This document shows positions 1-6,972 of a stretch of 64,000 nt of DNA, in pieces. Each line of letters starts with the position of its first letter. Position 1 is the stretch's first letter. This stretch comes from Rhodoferax sp. OV413. Lineage in GTDB: Bacteria > Pseudomonadota > Gammaproteobacteria > Burkholderiales > Burkholderiaceae_C. The stretch covers positions 62,001 to 126,000 of the forward strand of contig NZ_FNJA01000002.1 of NCBI RefSeq assembly GCF_900104385.1, read 5' to 3'. Position numbers and translations under genes: made by a program. Below the pieces are notes generated by a model, which searched no databases, was not told the origin of the DNA, and saw only the letters and a list, made by a program, of their open reading frames with translations.

Positions 1-753
1 TACGAGCTGCTGCCCGGCTTCACCTTCAAGAACTACATCTCCATCTTCGACGGCTGCGGCAATACCGTCGAGATGTGCACCACGCTGAAGACCTATTTGT
101 CGACCTTCAAGTTCTGCCTGATGGTCTGGCTGATTACCCTGGTGCTGGGCTTTGCGGTGTCGTACTTTCTGGCCTTCCACATCCGCTCGTCGGGCATGCA
201 GACGCTGCTGTTTGTGCTGTGCACGATTCCGTTCTGGACCTCGAACGTGATCCGCATGATCTCCTGGGTGCCGCTGCTGGGCCGCAATGGGCTGGTGAAC
301 CAGGGGCTGGTGGGCGCGGGCATCGTGGACCAGCCGATAGAGTGGCTGCTGTTCTCCGACTTCTCGGTGACCCTGGCCTTTGTGCACCTCTACACCATGT
401 TCATGATCGTGCCCATCTTCAACTCGATGATGCGCATAGACCGCAGCCTGCTGGAAGCCGCCAACGACAGTGGCGCCACCGGCTGGCAAACCCTGTGGAA
501 CGTGGTGGTGCCGCTGTGCCGCACTGGCATCATCATCGGCTCGATCTTCGTCATCACCATCGTGATGGGCGACTTCGTCACCGTCGGCGTGATGGGCGGC
601 CAGCAGATCGCGTCCATCGGCAAGATCATTCAGGTGCAGACCTCGTACCTGCAGTTCCCACTGGCCGCCGCCAACGCGGTGATCCTGCTGGCCATCGTCT
701 TGATGATCATCTGGGCGCTAACCCGCTTGGTCGACATCCGCAAGGAGCTCTAA
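1..753 (+). CDS. ABC transporter permease, PotB-type (5' end outside window)
   Basis: Inner-membrane permease of a spermidine/putrescine-type ABC importer. The reading frame is open from the first base, so the start lies upstream. The visible 250 residues hold several hydrophobic segments and the EAA loop that contacts the ATPase (EAANDSGATGWQTLWNV), followed by the conserved Pro. The next permease starts 3 bases after the stop, so the two are translated as a pair. An ATPase and a binding protein are expected upstream of the window but are not visible. The permease family is clear. The substrate is not: the racemase and GntR regulator downstream make an amino-acid, hydantoin or ureide-like compound as plausible as a polyamine. 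Confidence 0.9.
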   Translation, partial: YELLPGFTFKNYISIFDGCGNTVEMCTTLKTYLSTFKFCLMVWLITLVLGFAVSYFLAFHIRSSGMQTLLFVLCTIPFWTSNVIRMISWVPLLGRNGLVNQGLVGAGIVDQPIEWLLFSDFSVTLAFVHLYTMFMIVPIFNSMMRIDRSLLEAANDSGATGWQTLWNVVVPLCRTGIIIGSIFVITIVMGDFVTVGVMGGQQIASIGKIIQVQTSYLQFPLAAANAVILLAIVLMIIWALTRLVDIRKEL

Positions 754-755
754 AA

Positions 756-1634
756 ATGTCTGAAAAACGCGCTCCCGGCTTCCTGCCCCTGGCCATCGTC
801 TTCGCCCTGTTCGTGCTGTTCATGTACGGGCCGATGCTCGTCATCTTCATCCTCAGCTTCCAAGGCCCAGAAGGCGGCCTGACCTTTCCGCTGCGCGGGG
901 TCTCGTTGCACTGGTTCTACAAGCTCGCCGAAGGCCTGGGCGTGGTGGACATTGGCGCGGCACTGCGCCGATCGCTGGCCCTGGGCCTGGCGGTGATGGC
1001 CTGCACCGTGGTGTTCTCGGTGCTCGCTGGCCTGGCCTTCCGCAAGAAGCTGGCGGGCGGCAATACGCTGTTTTTCATCGTCATCGCCAGCCTGATCATG
1101 CCGTCCATCATCGTCTCGCTGGGCATAGGACTGGAGTTCCGTTTGCTCGATGGCGGCATCAAATGGGCGCTTGAATTCCTGGGCATGCAAGACACCTTGG
1201 ACGGCTACGGCACCGCGCTCGGTCTGTTCACCTCGGCCCTGGGAGCGCACCTGACCTGGACCCTGCCCTTCGGCCTGCTGATCATGTTTGCCATCTTCAA
1301 CCGCTTCAACCCGGCCTATGAAGAAGCCGCGCGCGACCTGGGTGCCACGCCCTGGCAGAGCTTCCGGCATGTGGTGTTGCCGTTGATCGCGCCCTCGGTG
1401 GTCGGCATCGGCATGTTCGGCTTCACGCTCAGCTGGGACGAAATCGCCCGCACCTCGCAGGCGATTGGCGACGTCAACACCTTGCCGCTAGAGCTGCAAG
1501 GCCTGACCACCACCGTCACCACGCCGTCGATCTACGCGGTCGGCACGGTGACCACCGTGGTGTCCTTCATCGTGATGGGCATTACCTTGCTACTCGTAAA
1601 ATTCTTGGGACGCAAACAAAAAGGCCGTTCATAG
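756..1634 (+). CDS. ABC transporter permease, PotC-type
   Basis: Second inner-membrane subunit of the same importer, 292 residues. The N-terminal hydrophobic segment begins around residue 10. The EAA loop reads EEAARDLGATPWQSFRHVV, as in PotC-type permeases. The start ATG sits 3 bases after the first permease's stop. The stop codon TAG overlaps the GTG start of the regulator by one base, so transporter and regulator form one operon. Substrate is unassigned for the reason given for the partner permease. Confidence 0.9.
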   Translation: MSEKRAPGFLPLAIVFALFVLFMYGPMLVIFILSFQGPEGGLTFPLRGVSLHWFYKLAEGLGVVDIGAALRRSLALGLAVMACTVVFSVLAGLAFRKKLAGGNTLFFIVIASLIMPSIIVSLGIGLEFRLLDGGIKWALEFLGMQDTLDGYGTALGLFTSALGAHLTWTLPFGLLIMFAIFNRFNPAYEEAARDLGATPWQSFRHVVLPLIAPSVVGIGMFGFTLSWDEIARTSQAIGDVNTLPLELQGLTTTVTTPSIYAVGTVTTVVSFIVMGITLLLVKFLGRKQKGRS

Positions 1635-2347
1635 TGTCCACCGCTCCCGTTCCCGCGCTCAGCGATACCGAGATTTACGAGCGCATCGTCTCCGCCATCC
1701 TGGACCACCGGCTGCAGCCCGGCACCAAGCTGGTCGAAGACAAGCTGGGCGCGGCCTTTGGCGTATCGCGCACCCGCATCCGGCCGGTGCTGGTGCGCCT
1801 GGCGAATGAGCAAATCGTGACCATGACGCCGAACCGCGGCGCCTGGGTGGCCCAGCCCACCGCGCAGGAAGCCCGTGAAGTCTTTGAAGCCCGCCGCCTG
1901 GTCGAACCACCGCTGTTGGAGCGTTTCATGGCCGTGGCCACGGCAGAAGACATCGCCGCCCTGGCCCGCTTTATTACCGAAGAAGAAGGCGCGCGGGCCA
2001 GCGGCGACACGCGGCATGCGATCCGCATGTCGGGCGACTTCCACCTGGCGATTGCCGAGCGCGCCGGCCAGCAAACCCTGGGCCGCATTCTGCGCGAGCT
2101 GGTATCGCGTACCTCGCTGATCCTGATGACCTGGGGCCCGGTAGCCTTGTCGGCCTCCAGCGCCCGGGCCGGCGCCTGCGGCTGCCTGGAACACCGCGCG
2201 GTGCTGGACGCGATCCGCCTGCGCGACGTGGAAGCCGCCACCCGGCTGATGCGCGAGCACCTGAGCCACCTCGAAGCCCAGCTGCAGTTCGAACCCGCTG
2301 CCGCCACCAGCCCGGACCTGGTCGAACTGTTCGGCCAGGTCGCTTAA
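1634..2347 (+). CDS. GntR family transcriptional regulator, FCD (FadR/VanR-like) type
   Basis: A 237-residue DNA-binding regulator. An N-terminal winged helix-turn-helix covers about residues 10-75 (helix LGAAFGVSRTRIRPVLVRLA), and an all-helical FCD ligand domain follows to about residue 220. FCD-type GntR proteins usually sense small carboxylates, amino acids or sugar acids and repress adjacent catabolic or transport genes. The GTG start overlaps the permease stop (TAG/GTG sharing one G). That coupling suggests control of its own transporter operon and perhaps of the racemase after the hairpin-rich gap. The effector is unknown. Confidence 0.88.
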   Translation: MSTAPVPALSDTEIYERIVSAILDHRLQPGTKLVEDKLGAAFGVSRTRIRPVLVRLANEQIVTMTPNRGAWVAQPTAQEAREVFEARRLVEPPLLERFMAVATAEDIAALARFITEEEGARASGDTRHAIRMSGDFHLAIAERAGQQTLGRILRELVSRTSLILMTWGPVALSASSARAGACGCLEHRAVLDAIRLRDVEAATRLMREHLSHLEAQLQFEPAAATSPDLVELFGQVA

Positions 2348-2349
2348 AA

Positions 2350-2450
2350 AATGTGGCACACCCCCAGGCTTGCCCACTGCGTGTGGCAGCGCCAACCCCC
2401 TTGCAGGGGGCCATACCAGCAGCCCGGCGGAGCCGGTTCTGCGGTATGTT
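2350..2450. repeat. Burkholderiales-type GC-rich intergenic repeat with two hairpins
   Basis: The gap between the regulator and the racemase holds two compact hairpins: CCCCC/GGGGG around TTGCA at 2396-2410, and CCGGC/GCCGG around GGA at 2424-2436. The wording of the whole stretch (CCCCCAGGCTTG, then CCCTTGCAGGGG, then CCCGGCGGAGCCGGTT) matches from memory a very common roughly 100 base repeat in intergenic regions of Comamonadaceae. It could weaken read-through from the transporter operon. Only one copy was found in this window, so repeat status rests on recall. Confidence 0.5.
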
Positions 2451-2519
2451 GCGCTCAACTCAGCTTGTCTATTTGCATAGTGCGGCATCCAACATCGTTT
2501 GACTTTTAGCCGTCGTTTT

Positions 2520-3251
2520 ATGCGCCACTTATTGGTCATCAACCCCAACACCAGCGACAGCGTAACCGCGCTGTTGCGCACCCACATGCTGCAGGCCAGC
2601 GCGCCCGATGTGGCGGTGCACACCACCACCGCCCGCTTTGGCGCACGCTACATTTCCAGCGAGGCCAGCTACGCCATCGCTGCCCATGCCACGCTGGACG
2701 CCTGGGCCGCCTGGCAGGCCGAAGGCGGCCCCGCGCCCGACGCAGTGCTGATCGGCTGCTTTGGCGACCCCGGCCTGTTGGCGCTGCGCGAATGCAGCCC
2801 GGCGCCCGTGACCGGCCTGGCCGAAGCCGCATTTTTCGAAGCCGCCCAGCATGGTCGGTTTGCCGTGGTTACTGGCGGCGCGGCCTGGAAGCCCATGCTG
2901 CAGCGCCTGGCGCAGAGCCTGGGCTATGCCGACAGCTTGGTGCATATCCACACCGTGGAAGCCACCGGCGCCGAGCTGGCCGCCGACCCGGTGGCGGCCC
3001 TGGCCCTGCTGGCCACTGCCTGCCGCACGGTGGCCGAGCAGTACGACGTGCAAGCCGTGATCCTCGGCGGTGCCGGCCTGGCCGGCATGGCTGCGCAGCT
3101 GCAAAGCCAGGTGCCTGTGCCGGTGATCGACAGCGTGCTGGCCGGCATCCGCCAGGCCCAGGCGGCCCCGGCAGCGGGCGCCGGCCCGGCCGCGTTGGAC
3201 GGCGCCTGGACCGGCCTGTCGCCCGAGCTGATGGCGTTGGCGACCCGCTAA
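2520..3251 (+). CDS. Asp/Glu/hydantoin racemase family protein with one catalytic Cys missing
   Basis: A 243-residue protein of the Asp/Glu/hydantoin racemase superfamily, which normally uses two cysteines on opposite faces of the substrate. The N-terminal signature (MRHLLVINPNTSDS) and the first Cys motif (LIGCFGDPGL) are present. The second motif, normally close to LGCAGM, reads VILGGAGLAGM around DNA 3060-3095, so Gly (GGT, one base from TGT) replaces the Cys. The ATG at 2520 is chosen because the family begins with this motif. A TTG at 2499 would add seven atypical residues. Loss of one Cys may mean one-sided chemistry, such as a lyase or decarboxylase as in arylmalonate decarboxylase relatives, or loss of racemase activity. 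Confidence 0.82.
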   Translation: MRHLLVINPNTSDSVTALLRTHMLQASAPDVAVHTTTARFGARYISSEASYAIAAHATLDAWAAWQAEGGPAPDAVLIGCFGDPGLLALRECSPAPVTGLAEAAFFEAAQHGRFAVVTGGAAWKPMLQRLAQSLGYADSLVHIHTVEATGAELAADPVAALALLATACRTVAEQYDVQAVILGGAGLAGMAAQLQSQVPVPVIDSVLAGIRQAQAAPAAGAGPAALDGAWTGLSPELMALATR

Positions 3252-3320
3252 AGCGTCCCGGGGCGCGCTTGCCGATACCATGGGCGTATCGCACACCTCT
3301 GCGCTTACGGCGCCGCTTCC

Positions 3321-4466
3321 ATGACCTCTTCCTCTCCCCTGCCGCCGGTTTCTTCCGGCACCCCCGCCGCGCAGCCGCAGCCCTGGTCACAGCTGGAGAA
3401 CAAAACCTTCTTCCTGCTGCTGGCGGGCGTGACTCTGGCGTTTGGCTGGATTCTGTGGCCGTTCTACGGCGCGGTCTTCTGGGGCGTGGTGATGGCCATC
3501 TTGTTTGCGCCGCTGTTCCGCTGGCTGCTGAAGCCGCTGAAGCAACGCCGCACACTGGCCGCGCTGTGCACGCTGCTGGTAATCCTGGTCATCGTGATTT
3601 TGCCGATGTCCTTGATCGCCGCCATGCTGGTCAAGGAGGGCAACGGCCTATACCTGCGCATGCAGTCGGGCGAGCTGAACTTCGGCGCCTACTTCGGCAA
3701 GATCGTGGCGGCCCTGCCCCACTGGGTGTCCAACCTGCTGGACCGCTTCGGCCTGGGCAATCTGGGCGATCTGCAGGAAAAGCTCAGCAGCGTACTGGCC
3801 GAGGCCAGCCAGACCCTGGCCACCCAGGCATTCAGCATCGGGCAGAACACCCTGGACTTCGTGGTCAGCTTTTTCATCATGCTGTACCTGATGTTCTTTC
3901 TGCTGCGGGACGGCGCCAGCCTGCTGCGCCGCATGCGCGACGCGATTCCGCTGGACAGCGAAACCAAGCGCCAGCTGTTCGGCAAATTCACTACCGTGGT
4001 CCGTGCCACCGTCAAGGGCAATGTGCTGGTAGCCGTGGTGCAGGGCCTGCTGGGCGGCCTGGCGTTCTGGTTCCTGGGCATCCACGCGGCCGTGCTGTGG
4101 GCGGTGCTGATGGCCTTTCTGTCGCTACTGCCGGCCGTGGGCGCGGGCCTGATCTGGCTGCCGGTGGCGATCTACTTTCTGGTCACTGGCGCGGTATGGC
4201 AGGGTGTAGCCCTGGTCGCCTACGGCGTGCTGGTGATCGGCCTGGTCGACAACGTGCTGCGCCCGGTGCTGGTCGGCAAGGACATCAAGATGCCCGACTA
4301 CCTGGTGCTGATTTCCACACTGGGCGGCATGGCGATTTTTGGCCTGAACGGCTTTGTCATCGGCCCGGTGATCGCCGCCATGTTCATGGCCGTGTGGGAC
4401 ATTTTTGCCGGCAAGCTGGCGGTCACGGCAGCCGCCAAATCTGCCCTGCCGCCACGGCAGCCTTAG
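3321..4466 (+). CDS. AI-2E family transporter (PerM/TqsA-like membrane protein)
   Basis: A 381-residue polytopic inner-membrane protein. After a Pro/Ser-rich N-terminal tail (about 30 residues), hydrophobic segments come in the family's spacing. The conserved C-terminal region is present: DNVLRPVLVGKDIKMP followed by GGMAIFGLNGFVIGP. Members export autoinducer-2 or other small solutes, and some drive sodium/proton exchange. The sequence does not say which. It is flanked by unrelated genes, the racemase (69 bases upstream, same strand) and the convergent rdgC, and looks monocistronic. Confidence 0.88.
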   Translation: MTSSSPLPPVSSGTPAAQPQPWSQLENKTFFLLLAGVTLAFGWILWPFYGAVFWGVVMAILFAPLFRWLLKPLKQRRTLAALCTLLVILVIVILPMSLIAAMLVKEGNGLYLRMQSGELNFGAYFGKIVAALPHWVSNLLDRFGLGNLGDLQEKLSSVLAEASQTLATQAFSIGQNTLDFVVSFFIMLYLMFFLLRDGASLLRRMRDAIPLDSETKRQLFGKFTTVVRATVKGNVLVAVVQGLLGGLAFWFLGIHAAVLWAVLMAFLSLLPAVGAGLIWLPVAIYFLVTGAVWQGVALVAYGVLVIGLVDNVLRPVLVGKDIKMPDYLVLISTLGGMAIFGLNGFVIGPVIAAMFMAVWDIFAGKLAVTAAAKSALPPRQP

Positions 4467-4470
4467 TATC

Positions 4471-4526
4471 TTTTTATAGCGCTCTGCGCAGGTACTACCT
4501 GCGCTAGAGCCCTATTTGGCTTAAAA
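4471..4526 (+). repeat. Palindromic intergenic repeat, copy R1
   Basis: Copy of the six-member family found in this window. Core 4486-4504 is a perfect inverted repeat GCGCAGGTA-C-TACCTGCGC, followed by the family tail TAGAGCCCTATTTGGCTTAAA. It lies between two convergent genes, and its tail carries the TAA stop (complement of 4521-4523) of rdgC. It may act as a bidirectional transcript end or structural RNA element. Confidence 0.75.
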
Positions 4527-5489
4527 CGGCGATTCGGCCAGGTTCACCGCTTGCAGCGGCTGCGCCGGCGCGGCATCGGGCGTGGTGCCGGCCTCGCTGA
4601 GCGCCATTTCGCCGCCCAGGGCCAGCAGCAGGTCGGGGATCATCTGGCGCATTTCGCCGGTGGAGATGGCGGCATCGGCGTCGAAGCCGTCTTCCTTCTC
4701 TTGCGAGGTGCCGTCGAACACGCCGTCCAAAAAGGTGACCTTCTTGATCTGCAGGCCTTCGGTCAGCATGAAGGACACGCGGTCGTCCCAGGTCATGGCC
4801 AGCTTGGTCGGCAGCTTGCCGTCGGCCACGTGCTGGCGCACTTCGTCGATGTCCAGCGCATGGCGCGCGTACTTGACCACCGATTTGGATTCGTCGGCGG
4901 CCTTGAGCTCGCATTCGCGGTCGATCGTGAAGCCAGCCGGCGGCTCCTGGGTGGTCAGCCAGTTGGCCATGGCGGTAGCGGGCGAAATCGCGGTGTTGAT
5001 CTGCAGCACGCCAAAGCCATCGATGGCCTTGACCAGGGCAGTAATCACTTCGTCGGCCCGGCCCTGGCTGCCGGCGTCGATCACCAGCACCTGGGCGGCC
5101 GGGTCTATCCACACCAGCACCGCGCCGCGCTTGGTGAAGGCCATGGGCAGCAGCGACAGCTTCACGTCTTCGCTGATTTCCTTGCGCTCTTTCTTGCCGG
5201 GCTTGCGGCCGGTGGTGGCCTCGATCTGCGCCAGGCGTTCTTCGGCCTTGCGCTTGATGACCGAGCTGGGCACGGCCTTGCTTTCGAACATCAGTTTCAG
5301 GATCAGCTGGCCGCCGATAGATTCCAGCAGCGGGCCGTTGGCCACATTGCGCGGCTCGGTCCAGCCCATGGACATTTCCTGGCTGGCGCCGCACTCGGCA
5401 AAGCGCTCTTTGTCCAGCGCGGCTTCGATTTTGACCAGGTCGGCGGTCCAGCCCGGAGCGATGCGGTAGACCATCACATTTTTGAACAC
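4521..5489 (-). CDS. rdgC: Recombination-associated protein RdgC
   Basis: RdgC is a nucleoid-associated protein that forms a ring around duplex DNA and can restrain RecA. This 322-residue protein has the characteristic N-terminus (MFKNVMVYRIAPGW) and the conserved Cys-Gly segment FAECGASQEMSMGW near residue 32. Length is close to the family's usual 300-310. It is a single gene on the minus strand, convergent with the AI-2E transporter. The stop codon lies inside the tail of palindromic repeat R1. RdgC next to an origin-like element about 1 kb away may be chance. Confidence 0.95.
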   Translation of the reverse strand: MFKNVMVYRIAPGWTADLVKIEAALDKERFAECGASQEMSMGWTEPRNVANGPLLESIGGQLILKLMFESKAVPSSVIKRKAEERLAQIEATTGRKPGKKERKEISEDVKLSLLPMAFTKRGAVLVWIDPAAQVLVIDAGSQGRADEVITALVKAIDGFGVLQINTAISPATAMANWLTTQEPPAGFTIDRECELKAADESKSVVKYARHALDIDEVRQHVADGKLPTKLAMTWDDRVSFMLTEGLQIKKVTFLDGVFDGTSQEKEDGFDADAAISTGEMRQMIPDLLLALGGEMALSEAGTTPDAAPAQPLQAVNLAESPF

Positions 5490-5672
5490 AGGGATCCTTT
5501 TTCGCGTTATCTCAAGATGGGCTTATTGTCGCCGCTGGGGGGAACGGCCAACTTTACAAATGCTTATTGGCGGGTTATGGAGGGGATACACCTGGCGTCC
5601 ACACTTGCTTTCAACCTGCAGCCAATCTCGGTTACAGGCGAGTTACTCTCGATTTATAGCAAGGAGATTCTT

Positions 5673-6170
5673 ATGGCATCCGTACGTACATCCATCCAAG
5701 GTTTGGTCGTTGCTGGCCTGCTGGCCGGCCTGGGCCAGGCGGCCATGGCCCAAAGCCCGGCGGCTCCCCCGCCACCACCCGCAGAGCGCATGGCCAAGCA
5801 CGACCCGGCCAAGATGCAGGCGCATATGCTCAAGCGTCAGGCTGAGCTGAAGGCAAAGCTCAAGATCACCGCCGCCCAGGAAGCCGCCTGGACCACCTTC
5901 ACCGCCAGCATGCAGCCGCCGGCGCACGGCCCGCGGCCCGACCGCGCCGAATTCAGCAAGCTCAGCACCCCGGAACGCATCGACAAGATGCGTGCCCAGC
6001 GCGCCGAGCGCGATGCCGAAATGGACAAACGTGGTGACGCTACCAAGGCCTTTTACGCCGTGCTGAGCCCCGAGCAGCAAAAGGTGTTTGACGCGAATGC
6101 CATGCCACACGGTGGTCCTGGTGGTCCTGGCGGCCACGGCGGACCGGAAGACCGCCCCCACAAGGGTTAA
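5673..6170 (+). CDS. Small exported LTXXQ/Spy-like periplasmic protein
   Basis: A 165-residue protein with a clear signal peptide (hydrophobic residues about 8-22, likely cleavage after AMA at residue 26). A mature, charged, helix-rich region follows with the Spy/CpxP-like repeat motif LSTPERIDKMRAQRAERDAEM and, near the C-terminus, VLSPEQQKVFD. The end is rich in Gly, His and Pro (HGGPGGPGGHGGPEDRPHKG). Spy and CpxP are stress-induced periplasmic chaperones or sensors; the His-rich tail may bind metal (inference). The ATG at 5673 is preceded by a good ribosome site, AAGGAG at 5661-5666. It is divergent from rdgC. Confidence 0.78.
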   Translation: MASVRTSIQGLVVAGLLAGLGQAAMAQSPAAPPPPPAERMAKHDPAKMQAHMLKRQAELKAKLKITAAQEAAWTTFTASMQPPAHGPRPDRAEFSKLSTPERIDKMRAQRAERDAEMDKRGDATKAFYAVLSPEQQKVFDANAMPHGGPGGPGGHGGPEDRPHKG

Positions 6171-6184
6171 TGCAGGTTTGAAAC

Positions 6185-6556
6185 CTAGGCGCTGGCCAGC
6201 ATCTTGGCCAGCGCGCCGCTCTGGACCAGGCGCTCCAGATCGGTAAAACCGCCCACCAGCGTGCCCCGCACGAACACCATGGGAAAGGTGGGCCAGCCGG
6301 TCCACATCTTCAGCGCTCCACGCGGCCGCCACTGGCTCAGATAGCTGCCGTACTCCAGGTAGTGGTGGGCGATACCCGCCGCCTCCAGCGCCTTGCAGGC
6401 CTTTTTAGGCCATGGGTTGATGCCCATCCCCACCACCACCACCGCATGGGCTGCCACCGCAGCCTGCACCTCTTGCACGATGGCCTGCTGTTGGGTGGCG
6501 ACTTTTTCGCGGATAGCCGGGTGGATACGGGCTTCTTCCAGGATGGAACGGGGCAT
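6185..6556 (-). CDS. Glutaredoxin-fold protein with non-canonical active site
   Basis: A 123-residue protein of the glutaredoxin family, related in wording to monothiol Grx4-type proteins. The cis-Pro glutathione-binding segment (WPTFPMVFVRG) and the following GGFTDL motif are intact. The active-site loop reads GINPWPKKACKALEAAG: where CPYC or CGFS would follow the Pro-Trp there is PKKA, with a single Cys one position later. The ATG at 6556 (MPRSILEEAR) is preferred. An open frame continues upstream to 6712, but that extension runs through DnaA boxes and has no family resemblance. The protein may bind glutathione or Fe-S without classical thiol-disulfide exchange. Confidence 0.75.
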   Translation of the reverse strand: MPRSILEEARIHPAIREKVATQQQAIVQEVQAAVAAHAVVVVGMGINPWPKKACKALEAAGIAHHYLEYGSYLSQWRPRGALKMWTGWPTFPMVFVRGTLVGGFTDLERLVQSGALAKMLASA

Positions 6557-6903
6557 GGGCAGTCCTTGCAACAAACTTCCAGCATAGCCCAGACCATGGA
6601 CCGCTTCTAAAGCTAACAAGCCTGTGGATAGTTCTGGCATAAGCCATGGCTTATCCACAGGATGGCGGCTTGGGCCAAAGTTGTTCATATTTGCGGTACA
6701 CCACGGAAGCACGGCCGCACACAGTGCTTGACCTTGGCTAAGTGCCTGGCAGGGTTCAAGAAAACCGGCTTATCCACAGTAGAGGGCCAGGCTTACTACT
6801 ACTACTATTTATTAATAGAAGTATTAGAAGAAGAGTTAATAAAACTTCCGTGCAGAAGCCAACGCCATGGGGCACATCCATACTTTCAGGGAGATTGCTA
6901 CAG
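6557..6903. other. Origin-like DNA-unwinding element: three DnaA boxes, CTA trios, AT-rich tract
   Basis: Non-coding stretch with perfect DnaA boxes TTATCCACA at 6651-6659 and 6770-6778 (both + strand) and a one-mismatch box (CTATCCACA on the minus strand) at 6623-6631. After the 6770 box come a GC-rich spacer (GAGGGCCAGGC, 6782-6792), four consecutive CTA trinucleotides (6796-6807) and an AT-rich tract to about 6845. Box, GC-rich spacer, repeated 3'-GAT-5' trios, then AT-rich DNA is the order known for the basal unwinding element of bacterial oriC. No dnaA, dnaN, gyrB, rep or par gene is in the window. It may therefore be a displaced oriC, an ectopic origin or a DnaA-titrating locus. Confidence 0.65.
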
Positions 6904-6960
6904 AAAATGTAGCTGCTCGCGCAGGTAATACCTGCGCCAGAGGCCGATTTCGTTTGAATT
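6904..6960 (+). repeat. Palindromic intergenic repeat, copy R2
   Basis: The core at 6919-6937 is a perfect inverted repeat GCGCAGGTA-A-TACCTGCGC, followed by CAGAGGCCGATTTCGTTTGAA. It sits directly downstream of the minus-strand GGDEF-EAL gene (stop at 6973) and beside the DnaA-box region. Confidence 0.78.
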
Positions 6961-6972
6961 TGGAGGCGGCTG

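Noticed and set aside
2352-2380. Sigma-54 promoter (TGGCAC ... TTGC)
   Set aside because: The spacing between the two elements is 10 bases instead of 5, and the stretch belongs to a common intergenic repeat.
2792-4507. Very long open frame (571 codons) overlapping the racemase and AI-2E genes
   Set aside because: Arg/Gly/Pro-rich shadow of GC-rich coding DNA. It has no family resemblance and runs across two well-supported genes. The same holds for other long antisense frames, for example over 7912-10047, 18764-20851 and 35553-36998.
6557-6712. N-terminal extension of the glutaredoxin-like protein
   Set aside because: The frame is open but would encode DnaA boxes and shows no family match; the protein's natural start is at 6556.
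6794-6808. TAC microsatellite
   Set aside because: A neutral trinucleotide repeat is possible, but its position right after a DnaA box and GC-rich spacer and before AT-rich DNA fits DnaA-trios better.
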